Source: Burkholderiales bacterium
GTDB lineage: Bacteria > Pseudomonadota > Gammaproteobacteria > Burkholderiales > Burkholderiaceae_C
Assembly (NCBI GenBank): GCA_016191525.1
Contig: JACPOK010000014.1
Span: 310,001 to 374,000 of the forward strand
Length of the DNA: 64,000 nucleotides
Direction: 5' to 3'
A program made the translations under genes and the position numbers. This document shows, in pieces, positions 48,806-56,844 of the stretch (position 1 is the first letter of the stretch; each line of letters begins with the position of its first letter). The notes beneath the pieces are model-generated. The model was not told the DNA's origin. It saw nothing but the letters and a program-made list of their open reading frames with translations, and did no database searches.

Positions 48806-48806
<1 letters not shown>

Positions 48807-48847
48807 AATTCTCGAATTTTCAGTAATTACTGAAAACTCGAGAATTC
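48806..48847. promoter_or_regulatory. Large palindrome before the GbsR-like/cydAB operon
   Basis: A 42-base near-perfect palindrome has outer arms AATTCTCGA and TCGAGAATT and the perfect core TTTTCAGTAATTACTGAAAA (48817-48836). Only the outermost pair and one internal pair mismatch. It starts at the last base of the hybrid kinase stop and ends 16 bases before the regulator ATG, so it is well placed for autoregulation. No U-tract follows. Confidence 0.65.
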
Positions 48848-48863
48848 TGGCAGAATTGGAGGC

Positions 48864-49517
48864 ATGCAAAACCTGCCTTCCCTGAACCGCCAGTTCGTCG
48901 CGCATTTCGGTGAAATGGGCAGCCGCTGGGGCATCAACCGCACCGTCGGCCAAATCTACGCGCTGATCTTCATTTCGCAGCGCGCACTCAACGCCGATGA
49001 CATCGCCGAGACACTGGAGTTCTCGCGCTCCAACGTCAGCATGGGCCTGAAGGAACTGCAGGCCTGGCGCCTCGTGCGCCTGAAGCACCAGGCCGGCGAC
49101 CGGCGCGAATACTTCGAAGCGCCGGGCGACGTGTGGGAGATTTTCCGCGTGCTGGCCGAGGAGCGCCGCCGCCGCGAGATCGAGCCCACCCTGTCGATGC
49201 TGCGCATGGCGCTGCTCGAGGAAGCCACCAGCGACGCGGAGCGCCACGCGCAGGAACGCATGCGCCAGATGCACGAACTGATCGACCGCCTGATGACCTG
49301 GTTCGACGACGTGCAGAAGCTCGCCCCCGAAACCGCGATGCAATTGATGGGGATGGGCGCCACGGTGACCAAGGTGCTCGAATTCAAGGACCGGGTCACC
49401 GGCCGGTCCGCAGCCAAGGCAAAGGAGAACTTGAGCGACGCCGGGCCGCCCCAAGGCGCGAAGGCCCCCTCGGGGGGCAGCGCAGTACACGAAGTGACAA
49501 GCGTGGGGGTCAAGTAG
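48864..49517 (+). CDS. GbsR/MarR-like transcriptional regulator
   Basis: This 217-residue protein contains a MarR-type winged helix: INRTVGQIYALIFISQRALN, ADDIAETLEFSRSNVSMGLK (recognition helix), then the wing LVRLKHQAGDRREYF. A helical C-terminal dimerisation region follows (MHELIDRLMTWFDDVQKLAP). It is similar in layout to the GbsR family. It lies 2 bases before cydA and is probably co-transcribed with it, suggesting control of cytochrome bd by the regulator. The large palindrome upstream is the likely operator. Confidence 0.85.
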   Translation: MQNLPSLNRQFVAHFGEMGSRWGINRTVGQIYALIFISQRALNADDIAETLEFSRSNVSMGLKELQAWRLVRLKHQAGDRREYFEAPGDVWEIFRVLAEERRRREIEPTLSMLRMALLEEATSDAERHAQERMRQMHELIDRLMTWFDDVQKLAPETAMQLMGMGATVTKVLEFKDRVTGRSAAKAKENLSDAGPPQGAKAPSGGSAVHEVTSVGVK

Positions 49518-49519
49518 CC

Positions 49520-50884
49520 ATGGACGCACTTGTCCTCTCGCGCATCCAGTTCGCCGCGAACATCAGCTTCCACATCCTGTTCCCGACGATCAACATCGCG
49601 CTGTGCTGGTTCCTGGTGTATTTCCGCATACGCCACACGGCGGCCAGGGGCACGCCGCAGGCGCAGGCCTGGGAAGAGGCCTATTACCTGTGGACCAAGG
49701 TGTTCGCGCTCAGCTTCGCGCTGGGCGTGGTCTCGGGCATCACCATGAGCTTCCAGTTCGGCACCAACTGGCCGGGCTACATGGAAAAGGCCGGCAACAT
49801 CGCGGGGCCGCTGCTGGGCTACGAGGTGCTCACCGCCTTTTTCCTGGAGGCCACCTTCCTGGGCGTGATGCTGTTCGGCCGCGGCCGCGTGTCTGACCGC
49901 GTGCACATGATTTCCACGCTGATGGTGGCCGCCGGCACCACGCTGTCCGCCTTCTGGATCATCAGCCTGAACTCGTGGATGCAGACGCCCGCAGGCTTCA
50001 AGCTCATCGATGGCGTGATGCATGCCGACAGCTGGTGGGACATCGTGTTCAACCCCTCCTTTCCCTATCGCCTCACGCACAAGCTGCTGGCTTCGACCCT
50101 CACGGCTTCGTTCCTGATCGCCGGCCTGTCGGCCTGGCAGCTGCTGCGCAACACCGCCAACGCGGGCACGTGCCGGGCCCTGCACAGCGCGGTGGTGGCT
50201 GCCGCGATCGCGATCCCTCTGCAGATCGTGGCGGGCGACATGCACGGGCTGAACACGCTGCACCACCAGCCCGCCAAGATCGCCGCGCTGGAGGCGATCT
50301 GGCATACCGAGAAGAGCGCACCCCTCACCCTCATCGGCTGGCCCAACGAGAAAGAAGGCCGCACCGACTTTGCCATCCAGGTGCCCAAACTGGCCAGCCT
50401 GATCCTGGCGCACGACATGAATGCCGAACTGAAAGGCCTGGACGCCTTTCCCAACGCGCACCCGCCGGTGGCGCCGGTGTTCTGGGGCTTCCGCGTCATG
50501 GTGGGCATGGGCGTGCTGATGCTGGCCGTGTCGTGGTGGTGCGCGCTGACGCTGTGGCGCAAGCGTTCCTTCTCGCGCTGGCAGCTGCGCGTGCTGGCCG
50601 CGATGACATTTTCCGGCTGGCTGGCCACGCTGGCGGGCTGGTACGTGACCGAAATCGGCCGCCAGCCCTTCCTGGTGTACGGCGTGTTCCGCACGGCCGA
50701 CCTGGTGGCGGACCACCCGCCGGAGATGGTGCTGGGCACGCTCATCGCCTACCTCGCCGTCTATGCCTTCCTGCTGGCGTCGTACGTGCTGGTGCTGATG
50801 TACATGGCGCAGCACCCCGCGATGCCCACGCCCGAAACGCCGCAAAGCCCCAAGGCCGCCACGCCCATCGGCGGGCCCGCCTGA
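49520..50884 (+). CDS. cydA: Cytochrome bd ubiquinol oxidase subunit I
   Basis: This 454-residue inner-membrane subunit binds three haems and oxidises quinol while reducing oxygen to water. Conserved features include the haem ligand His18 (FAANISFHILFP), the acidic pair in GYEVLTAFFLEATFLGVMLF and GWYVTEIGRQPF. The quinol-binding loop region (about residues 250-310) is short, as in cyanide-insensitive (CioA-type) oxidases. The ATG at 49520 gives the canonical MDALVLSRIQFAANISFH start. It lies 2 bases after the regulator gene. Confidence 0.95.
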   Translation: MDALVLSRIQFAANISFHILFPTINIALCWFLVYFRIRHTAARGTPQAQAWEEAYYLWTKVFALSFALGVVSGITMSFQFGTNWPGYMEKAGNIAGPLLGYEVLTAFFLEATFLGVMLFGRGRVSDRVHMISTLMVAAGTTLSAFWIISLNSWMQTPAGFKLIDGVMHADSWWDIVFNPSFPYRLTHKLLASTLTASFLIAGLSAWQLLRNTANAGTCRALHSAVVAAAIAIPLQIVAGDMHGLNTLHHQPAKIAALEAIWHTEKSAPLTLIGWPNEKEGRTDFAIQVPKLASLILAHDMNAELKGLDAFPNAHPPVAPVFWGFRVMVGMGVLMLAVSWWCALTLWRKRSFSRWQLRVLAAMTFSGWLATLAGWYVTEIGRQPFLVYGVFRTADLVADHPPEMVLGTLIAYLAVYAFLLASYVLVLMYMAQHPAMPTPETPQSPKAATPIGGPA

Positions 50885-50897
50885 ACCGGAGCGCACC

Positions 50898-51917
50898 ATG
50901 GAAATGAACTGGACTTCGCTGCTGCCGCTGGTCTTCATGGCGGTGATGGGGCTGGCGCTGCTGGCCTACGTGATCCTGGACGGCTACGACCTGGGCGTGG
51001 GCATCCTGCTGCCCTTGGCCACCGATGAAGAGAAGGACATCATGGTGTCCAGCATCGGCCCCTTCTGGGATGCCAACGAAACCTGGCTGGTGCTGGGCAT
51101 CGGCGTGCTGCTGATCGCTTTCCCCAAGGCGCACGGGCTGGTGCTGTCTGCCCTTTACCTGCCGGTGGCAGTGATGCTGATCGGGCTGATCCTGCGCGGC
51201 GTGTCGTTCGATTTCCGGGTCAAGGCGCGCGCCGCGCGCAAGGCGCTGTGGAACCGCCTTTTCTCGCTCGGCTCGCTGATGGCGGCCATGGCGCAGGGCT
51301 GGATGCTGGGCAGCTACCTCACCGGTTTCGACAACGGGCTGTGGTCACTGCTGTTCGCGGCCGGCATCGCGCTCACGCTGCCCACCGCCTACGCCATGCT
51401 GGGCGCGGGCTGGCTGATCATGAAGACCTGGGATGAACTGCAGCTGAAAGCCGTGCGCTGGGCTCGCGCCGTGTTGCTGCCCATGGGCGCCGCGCTGGTG
51501 GGCATCTCGCTGGCGACGCCGCTGGTCAGCCCCACGGTGTTCGACAAGTGGTTCAGCATGCCGCAGTTCATTGGCCTTTTGCCCATTCCCGTGGCTTGCG
51601 CCGCTGCGTTCTTCGCGGCGTTTCACGTCATCAGCAAGCCGAAGGTCGTGGCTGCCGGCTACGGCTGGGTGGTGTTCGCCAGCACGGTGCTGATCTTCAT
51701 GCTGGCGTTCCTGGGCCTGGCGTACAGCATCTACCCGTACATCGTGATCGAGAAGCTCACCGTGTGGCAGGCGGCCAGCGCGCACGAGTCGCTGGTGGTG
51801 ATCTTCATTGGCGTGGCGATCACGCTGCCGGCGATCATCATCTATACGGTGTTCATGTACCGGGTGTTCTGGGGGCGGGCGGGGGTGTTGAGCTACCTGG
51901 CGCCGATGGAGAAGTAA
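50898..51917 (+). CDS. cydB: Cytochrome bd ubiquinol oxidase subunit II
   Basis: This 339-residue membrane protein has eight to nine helices. Typical CydB regions are ILDGYDLGVGILLPLATDEE, IGPFWDANETWLVLGIGVLL and FPKAHGLVLSALYLPVAVML. It begins MEMNWTSLLPLVFMAVMGLA. It completes the bd oxidase with CydA. No small CydX-type subunit gene was seen before the convergent neighbour. A REP-like stem-loop in the 66-base gap may terminate it. Confidence 0.95.
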   Translation: MEMNWTSLLPLVFMAVMGLALLAYVILDGYDLGVGILLPLATDEEKDIMVSSIGPFWDANETWLVLGIGVLLIAFPKAHGLVLSALYLPVAVMLIGLILRGVSFDFRVKARAARKALWNRLFSLGSLMAAMAQGWMLGSYLTGFDNGLWSLLFAAGIALTLPTAYAMLGAGWLIMKTWDELQLKAVRWARAVLLPMGAALVGISLATPLVSPTVFDKWFSMPQFIGLLPIPVACAAAFFAAFHVISKPKVVAAGYGWVVFASTVLIFMLAFLGLAYSIYPYIVIEKLTVWQAASAHESLVVIFIGVAITLPAIIIYTVFMYRVFWGRAGVLSYLAPMEK

Positions 51918-51945
51918 CCGCTGCGGTCAGGACGAGAAAGCGCCC

Positions 51946-51973
51946 CTGGATCCCCGCCTCCGCGGGGATGACG
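51946..51973. repeat. REP-like palindromic element (copy 1)
   Basis: CTGGATCCCCGCCTCCGCGGGGATGACG-type element whose stem ATCCCCGC/GCGGGGAT closes a 4-base loop. It lies between the convergent cydB and nitronate-monooxygenase-like genes, where it can act as a bidirectional terminator. Related copies are at 55786 and 59648-59709. Confidence 0.75.
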
Positions 51974-51983
51974 AGGTTTGCGC

Positions 51984-52946
51984 CTATTTCAGCAGCGCTG
52001 CCTTCGCCTCTTCATACTCGCGCCTGAGCTTGGCCACGTAGCTGGCGACGCTAGTCACTTCCGTCACCGCACCAATCCCCTGCCCACAACCCCAGATGTC
52101 TTTCCAGGCCTTGGACTTGCTGCCTTCACCGCCCGCGAAGTTCATGGTCGTCACATCGCCTTCGGGAAGGTTGTCCGGGTCCATGCCGGCCGCGATGATG
52201 CTGGGCTTGAGGTAGTTGCCGTGCACGCCGGTGAACAGGCTGGAGTACACGATGTCGTCCGAGTTGCCGTCCACGATGGCCTGCTTGTACGCATCGCTGG
52301 CGCGGGCTTCGTGCGTGGCGATGAAGGCTGATCCGATGTAGGCAAAGTCGGCGCCCATGGCCTGCGCGGCCAGCACCTGGCCGCCGGTGGAGATGGAGCC
52401 GCTCAGCGCCAGCGGCCCGTCGAACCATTGGCGGATTTCCTGGATCAGCGCGAACGGGCTCTTCACGCCCGCGTGGCCGCCGGCCCCGGCCGCCACGGCG
52501 ATCAGGCCATCGGCGCCCTTCTCTATCGCCTTCTTCGCGAAGAAGTTGTTGATGATGTCGTGCAGCACCACGCCGCCGTAGCTGTGGATGGCCTCATTCA
52601 CGTCGGTGCGCGCGCCCAGTGAGGTGATGACGATTGGCACCTTGTACTTCACGACCATTTCCATGTCGTGCTGCAGCCGGTCGTTGCTCTTGTGCACGAT
52701 CTGGTTGATGGCGAAGGGCGCGGCGGGCTTGTCCGGGTTGGCCTTGTTGTACGCGGCCAGCGTTTCGGTGATCTCGTGCAGCCACTCTTCCAGCTGCGCG
52801 GCCGGCCGCGCGTTCAGCGCGGGCATGGCGCCGATCACGCCGGCCTTGCACTGCTCGATGACCAGTTTCGGGTTGCTGATGATGAACAGCGGCGAGCCGA
52901 TGACGGGCAGCGACAGGTTGCGCAGGACTGGGGGCAGCTTGGACAT
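51984..52946 (-). CDS. NAD(P)H-dependent flavin oxidoreductase / nitronate monooxygenase-like
   Basis: This 320-residue TIM-barrel FMN protein of the nitronate monooxygenase family starts MSKLPPVLRNLSLPVIGSPL. It has the FMN-binding and catalytic region VAAGAGGHAGVKSPFALIQE and the phosphate-binding GGQVLAAQAMGADFAYIGSA. It oxidises nitronates or reduces quinones with NAD(P)H, depending on the subfamily. It is the last gene of the etfB-etfA-acd operon on the minus strand, 89 bases after the acyl-CoA dehydrogenase. Such proteins often accompany fatty-acid oxidation genes. The link is contextual. Confidence 0.88.
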   Translation of the reverse strand: MSKLPPVLRNLSLPVIGSPLFIISNPKLVIEQCKAGVIGAMPALNARPAAQLEEWLHEITETLAAYNKANPDKPAAPFAINQIVHKSNDRLQHDMEMVVKYKVPIVITSLGARTDVNEAIHSYGGVVLHDIINNFFAKKAIEKGADGLIAVAAGAGGHAGVKSPFALIQEIRQWFDGPLALSGSISTGGQVLAAQAMGADFAYIGSAFIATHEARASDAYKQAIVDGNSDDIVYSSLFTGVHGNYLKPSIIAAGMDPDNLPEGDVTTMNFAGGEGSKSKAWKDIWGCGQGIGAVTEVTSVASYVAKLRREYEEAKAALLK

Positions 52947-53013
52947 GAAATCAGCCTTTTTCTACGAATTTTCAGAAGCAAAAATGGCTGCGAAGCGCAC
53001 CAGCTGTGCGTGG

Positions 53014-53033
53014 GCAGCTATCAAAACAGGAGC
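53014..53033. repeat. GCTATNAAAA dispersed motif (copy)
   Basis: GCAGCTATCAAAACAGGAGC in the gap between acyl-CoA dehydrogenase and the nitronate-monooxygenase-like gene. Related copies are at 33639-33652, 28201-28219 (inside the response regulator) and 7227-7245 (reverse orientation, inside the efflux adaptor). It resembles a frequent short motif in Comamonadaceae genomes (recalled, not checked). Confidence 0.4.
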
Positions 53034-53035
53034 AA

Positions 53036-54826
53036 TCAGAAAGCCTCGATGGCCAGCGCGGTGACGCTGTCGGCACCTTCGACGATGCTGTCGCGGATGC
53101 CAGGCGCCTTGCTCAGGATGTGGTCGGCATAGAAGCGCGCGGTGGCGATCTTGGCCTTCATGAAGCCGGCGTCCTCGTTCTTGGCCAACAGGTCTTCGGC
53201 CACCAGCAGCGAACGCGCCAGCTGCCAGCCGGCCACCAGGTTGCCTGCCAGCATCAGGTAAGGCACCGAGCCGGCGAACACGGCGTTGGGCGATGCCTTG
53301 GTGTTGCCGGCAACGAAATCCACCACGTCAAGAAAGGCCTTGCGCGCGGCGGACAGGCGCTTGGCCATGGCCTTGGCTTCGGCGCTGGAACGCTTGCCCA
53401 GTTCGGCTTCGGTCTTCTCGATTTGCGCGGCGATGCCCTTGGCTGTCTGGCCGCCATCGCGCGCCGTCTTGCGGCCCACCAGGTCGTTGGCCTGGATGGC
53501 GGTGGTGCCTTCGTAGATGGTCAGGATCTTGGCGTCGCGGTAGTACTGCGCGGCGCCCGTCTCCTCGATGAAGCCCATGCCGCCATGCACCTGCACGCCC
53601 AGCGAAGTGACCTCCAGGCTCATCTCGGTGGAGAAGCCCTTGACCAGCGGCACCATGAATTCGTAGAAAGCCGCGTTCTGCTTGCGTACCTCGGCATCGG
53701 GGTGGTGATGCGCGGCGTCGTAGGCCGAAGCGGCCACCGAAGCCATGGCGCGGCAGCCCTCGGTGTAGGCGCGCATGGTCATCAGCATGCGCTTCACGTC
53801 GGGGTGGTGAATGATGGGCGCGCTGGTGTTCATCGAGCCGTCGACGGGGCGCGACTGCACGCGGTCTTTCGCGTAGGCCACCGCATGCTGGTACGAGCGC
53901 TCGGCGATCGCGATGCCCTGCACGCCCACCGCATAGCGGGCCGCGTTCATCATGATGAACATGTACTCCAGGCCGCGGTTCTCCTGGCCGACGATGTAGC
54001 CCACCGCTCCACCATGGTCGCCGAACTGCAGCACCGCCGTCGGCGATGCCTTGATGCCCAGCTTGTGCTCGATGCTCACGCAGTGTGCGTCGTTGCGCGC
54101 GCCCAGCGAGCCGTCCTTGTTGACCATGAACTTGGGGCAAACGAACAGGCTGATGCCCTTCACGCCCTCGGGCGCGCCCACCACGCGGGCCAGCACCAGG
54201 TGGACGATGTTGTCCGCCATGTCGTGTTCGCCATAGGTGATGAAGATTTTCGTGCCGAAGATCTTGTAGCTGCCGTCCGGCTGCGGCTCGGCGCGGGTGC
54301 GCACCAGCGCCAGGTCCGAACCGGCCTGCGGCTCGGTCAGGTTCATGGTGCCGGTCCACTGGCCGCTGACCAGCTTCTCCAGGTAGGTAGCCTTCAGCTC
54401 GTCGGAGCCGGCCGTCAGCAGCGCTTCGATCGCGCCGTCGGTGAGCAACGGGCACAGCGCAAAACTGAGGTTCGCAGAGTTCAGAATTTCGCCGCAGGCC
54501 GCGCCGATGGTCTTGGGCAGGCCCTGGCCGCCGAAATCCTGCGGGTGCTGCAGGCCCTGCCAGCCGCCCTCGCCGTACTGCCTGAACGCTTCCTTGAAGC
54601 CCGGCGTGGTGGTGACCTTGCCGTCCTTCCAGCTGGAAGGATTGCGGTCGCCTTCCACATTCAGCGGCGCCACCACGCCCTCGTTGAACTTCGCGCATTC
54701 CTCCAACACGGCCTGCGCCGTGTCGAAGCCCGCTTCCTCAAAGCCGGGAATCTTCGCGATCTCGTCTATGCCCGCCAGGTGGCGGATATCGAACAGCATG
54801 TCCTTCACGGGGGCGGTGTAGCTCAT
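53036..54826 (-). CDS. Acyl-CoA dehydrogenase, DmdC-like (about 600 residues)
   Basis: This 596-residue FAD enzyme is longer than short-chain dehydrogenases (about 380) and has the layout of the DmdC/3-methylmercaptopropionyl-CoA or long-chain group. It begins MSYTAPVKDMLFDIRHLAGI. FAD and substrate motifs are TGTMNLTEPQAGSDLALVRT, YGEHDMADNIVHLV and MGFIEETGAAQYYRDAKILT, followed by IYEGTTAIQANDLVGRK. It transfers electrons to the ETF encoded by the two preceding genes (13 bases from etfA). Substrate chain length cannot be fixed from sequence. Confidence 0.92.
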   Translation of the reverse strand: MSYTAPVKDMLFDIRHLAGIDEIAKIPGFEEAGFDTAQAVLEECAKFNEGVVAPLNVEGDRNPSSWKDGKVTTTPGFKEAFRQYGEGGWQGLQHPQDFGGQGLPKTIGAACGEILNSANLSFALCPLLTDGAIEALLTAGSDELKATYLEKLVSGQWTGTMNLTEPQAGSDLALVRTRAEPQPDGSYKIFGTKIFITYGEHDMADNIVHLVLARVVGAPEGVKGISLFVCPKFMVNKDGSLGARNDAHCVSIEHKLGIKASPTAVLQFGDHGGAVGYIVGQENRGLEYMFIMMNAARYAVGVQGIAIAERSYQHAVAYAKDRVQSRPVDGSMNTSAPIIHHPDVKRMLMTMRAYTEGCRAMASVAASAYDAAHHHPDAEVRKQNAAFYEFMVPLVKGFSTEMSLEVTSLGVQVHGGMGFIEETGAAQYYRDAKILTIYEGTTAIQANDLVGRKTARDGGQTAKGIAAQIEKTEAELGKRSSAEAKAMAKRLSAARKAFLDVVDFVAGNTKASPNAVFAGSVPYLMLAGNLVAGWQLARSLLVAEDLLAKNEDAGFMKAKIATARFYADHILSKAPGIRDSIVEGADSVTALAIEAF

Positions 54827-54838
54827 GACAACAACCTC

Positions 54839-55771
54839 TTACAGCGCGGCGATCAGCTCGGGAATGGCGGTGAACAGATCGGCTTCCAGGCCGTAATCGG
54901 CCACCGAGAAGATCGGCGCTTCGGGGTCCTTGTTGATCGCCACGATCACCTTGGAGTCCTTCATGCCGGCCAGGTGCTGGATGGCGCCGGAGATGCCCGC
55001 GGCGATGTACAGCTGGGGCGCGACGATCTTGCCGGTCTGGCCCACCTGCCAGTCGTTGGGCGCATAGCCCGCATCGACGGCGGCACGCGAGGCGCCCAGC
55101 GCGGCGCCGAGCTTGTCGGCCAGCGGCGTCATCACTTCATTGAACTTCTCGCTGCTGCCCAAGGCGCGGCCGCCGGAGACGATGATCTTGGCCGCGGTGA
55201 GCTCGGGCCGCTCGCTCTTGGCGATCTCGTTGCCCTCGAAGTGGCTCTTGCCGCTGTCGGCCACGCCGGTGGCGCTTTCGACTGCACCGCTGCCGCCGGT
55301 GGCTGCCGCCGGGTCAAAGCCCGTGGTGCGCACGGTGATGACCTTCTTCTCGTCCAGGCTCTGCACCGTGGCAATCGCGTTGCCGGCGTAGATGGGGCGC
55401 TCGAAGGTGTCGGGGCTGTCGACCTTGGTGATGTCGCTGATCTGGCCTACGTCCAGCTTGGCGGCCACGCGCGGCGCGATGTTCTTGCCGCTGGCCGTGG
55501 CCGGGAACAGGAAGTGGCTGTAGTTGCCGGCAATGGCCAACACCTGCGCTGCCATGTTCTCGGCCAGGCCGTGGGCGAAGTGCTCGCCTTCGGCATGGAT
55601 CACCTTGGCCACGCCGGCGATCTGCGCGGCCGCCTTGGCGGCTTCACCGGCGTTGTGGCCGGCCACCAGCACGTGCACGTCGCCGCCGCACTGGGCGGCC
55701 GCCGTCACGGTGTTCAGGGTCGCGCCCTTGATGGAGGCGTTGTCGTGTTCAGCAATAACAAGTGCGGTCAT
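54839..55771 (-). CDS. etfA: Electron transfer flavoprotein subunit alpha
   Basis: This 310-residue subunit binds FAD and accepts electrons from acyl-CoA dehydrogenases. It starts [20 protein letters not shown], and the C-terminal FAD region is [24 protein letters not shown], with [20 protein letters not shown] and [23 protein letters not shown] delivers electrons to ETF-ubiquinone oxidoreductase. It forms an operon with etfB (53 bases upstream) and acyl-CoA dehydrogenase (13 bases downstream). Confidence 0.95.
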   Translation of the reverse strand: MTALVIAEHDNASIKGATLNTVTAAAQCGGDVHVLVAGHNAGEAAKAAAQIAGVAKVIHAEGEHFAHGLAENMAAQVLAIAGNYSHFLFPATASGKNIAPRVAAKLDVGQISDITKVDSPDTFERPIYAGNAIATVQSLDEKKVITVRTTGFDPAAATGGSGAVESATGVADSGKSHFEGNEIAKSERPELTAAKIIVSGGRALGSSEKFNEVMTPLADKLGAALGASRAAVDAGYAPNDWQVGQTGKIVAPQLYIAAGISGAIQHLAGMKDSKVIVAINKDPEAPIFSVADYGLEADLFTAIPELIAAL

Positions 55772-55785
55772 AAATATTCCTTAGT

Positions 55786-55831
55786 CTGGATCCCCGCCTT
55801 CGCGAGGATGATTTGAGCGACCGCTCAAATC
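55786..55831. repeat. Degenerate REP-like element joined to a 10-bp palindrome between etfB and etfA
   Basis: 55786-55811 is a mutated copy of the REP-like sequence (CTGGATCCCCGCCTTCGCG then AGGATGAT). Immediately next to it GATTTGAGCG (55810-55819), AC, CGCTCAAATC (55822-55831) form perfect 10-base arms overlapping the etfB stop codon. Together they can fold into stem-loops between two co-transcribed genes and could affect mRNA stability. Confidence 0.55.
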
Positions 55832-56574
55832 ACCTTTGCTTCGTTCTTCAGTTTGGCCACCAGCGTCGCCACGTCGGGCACCTTGATGCCGGCGCTGCGC
55901 TTGGGCGGCTCCACCACTTTCAGGGTCTTCAGGTGGGCCTTGACGTCCACGCCCAGGTCCTCGGGCTTGAAGATGTCCATCTGCTTTTTCTTGGCCTTCA
56001 TGATGTTGGGCAGCGTGACGTAGCGCGGCTCGTTCAGGCGCAGGTCGGTGGTGACGATGGCCGGCAGCGTGATGGAGATGGTCTCCAGGCCACCATCCAC
56101 CTCGCGCGTGACCTTGGCCTTGCCGTCGGCCACTTCCACCTTCGAGGCGAAGGTGGCTTGCGGGTAGTCGCACAGCGCGGCAAGCATCTGGCCGGTCTGG
56201 TTGCAGTCGTCGTCGATGGCCTGCTTGCCCAGGATCACCAGGCCGGGCTGTTCCTTGTCCACCAGCGCCTTGAGCAGCTTGGCCACGGCAAGCGGCTGCA
56301 GTTCCTCGGCGGTTTCCACCAGGATGGCGCGGTCGGCGCCGATGGCCATGGCGGTGCGCAGGGTTTCCTGGCACTGGGTCACGCCGCAGGAGACGGCGAT
56401 GACCTCGGCGGCCACGCCCTTTTCGCGCAGGCGCACGGCCTCTTCGACGGCGATCTCGTCAAAGGGGTTCATGCTCATTTTCACGTTGGCGATGTCGACA
56501 CCGCTGCCGTCCGACTTGACGCGGACTTTCACGTTGTAGTCGACCACGCGCTTCACGGGTACGAGAACCTTCAT
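55825..56574 (-). CDS. etfB: Electron transfer flavoprotein subunit beta
   Basis: This 249-residue subunit carries AMP and completes ETF. It starts [20 protein letters not shown] and has the conserved [18 protein letters not shown] and [20 protein letters not shown]. It is the first gene of the operon etfB-etfA-acd-nmo on the minus strand. A GTTTACGTAAAC palindrome lies about 35 bases upstream, resembling operators of acid-catabolism regulators. Confidence 0.95.
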   Translation of the reverse strand: MKVLVPVKRVVDYNVKVRVKSDGSGVDIANVKMSMNPFDEIAVEEAVRLREKGVAAEVIAVSCGVTQCQETLRTAMAIGADRAILVETAEELQPLAVAKLLKALVDKEQPGLVILGKQAIDDDCNQTGQMLAALCDYPQATFASKVEVADGKAKVTREVDGGLETISITLPAIVTTDLRLNEPRYVTLPNIMKAKKKQMDIFKPEDLGVDVKAHLKTLKVVEPPKRSAGIKVPDVATLVAKLKNEAKVI

Positions 56575-56600
56575 GCTGGGGGCTCCTGGGTTTTTTGGGG

Positions 56601-56624
56601 AATTGACGTTTACGTAAACTGGAA
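56601..56624. promoter_or_regulatory. LiuR-like palindrome upstream of etfB
   Basis: The perfect 12-base palindrome GTTTACGTAAAC (56608-56619) is embedded in TTGAC-GTTTACGTAAAC-TGGAA. It resembles sites for the MerR-family regulator LiuR, which controls branched-chain acyl-CoA catabolism genes in proteobacteria (recalled, not verified). It is 34 bases from the etfB ATG. Confidence 0.45.
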
Positions 56625-56658
56625 TTCTATGCGGGCGCTTCTGGCGGCAAGAAAAAAG

Positions 56659-56672
56659 AACGACCGTTCGTT
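56659..56672. promoter_or_regulatory. TetR-type operator-like site
   Basis: AACGACCGTTCGTT has perfect AACGA/TCGTT arms with a 4-base asymmetric centre. It lies in the same divergent intergenic region, closer to etfB than to dctP. It resembles operators of TetR-family acid-metabolism repressors. Confidence 0.4.
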
Positions 56673-56740
56673 TTTAATTATAGAGTGGCCGCGTCGCCGT
56701 TTTAGGTGCGGCGGCCGAAATCATTGTCCGCCGCACGACA

Positions 56741-56766
56741 GTTAACCGACCGCGCGGTTGGTTAAC
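56741..56766. promoter_or_regulatory. Long palindrome upstream of the DctPQM operon
   Basis: GTTAACCGACCGC (56741-56753) and GCGGTTGGTTAAC (56754-56766) form arms that match at 12 of 13 positions. The site lies 79 bases before the dctP ATG. The TAACCGACCG half-site is typical of TetR-family operators. This is probably the operator controlling the TRAP operon. No regulator gene is adjacent. Confidence 0.55.
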
Positions 56767-56844
56767 TCGGGTAAGTCTGGACGGGCGCGGATGCCGTCAC
56801 GCCTTACAGTTGCCGCAGCCTTATTTTTCCAGGAGCCCTGCTGT

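Noticed and set aside
53006..55816. A 936-codon open frame on the plus strand, antisense to the acyl-CoA dehydrogenase and etfA genes
   Set aside because: Histidine-, alanine- and valine-rich with no domain similarity; it is the mirror of high-GC coding sequence on the other strand, which carries clear family motifs.
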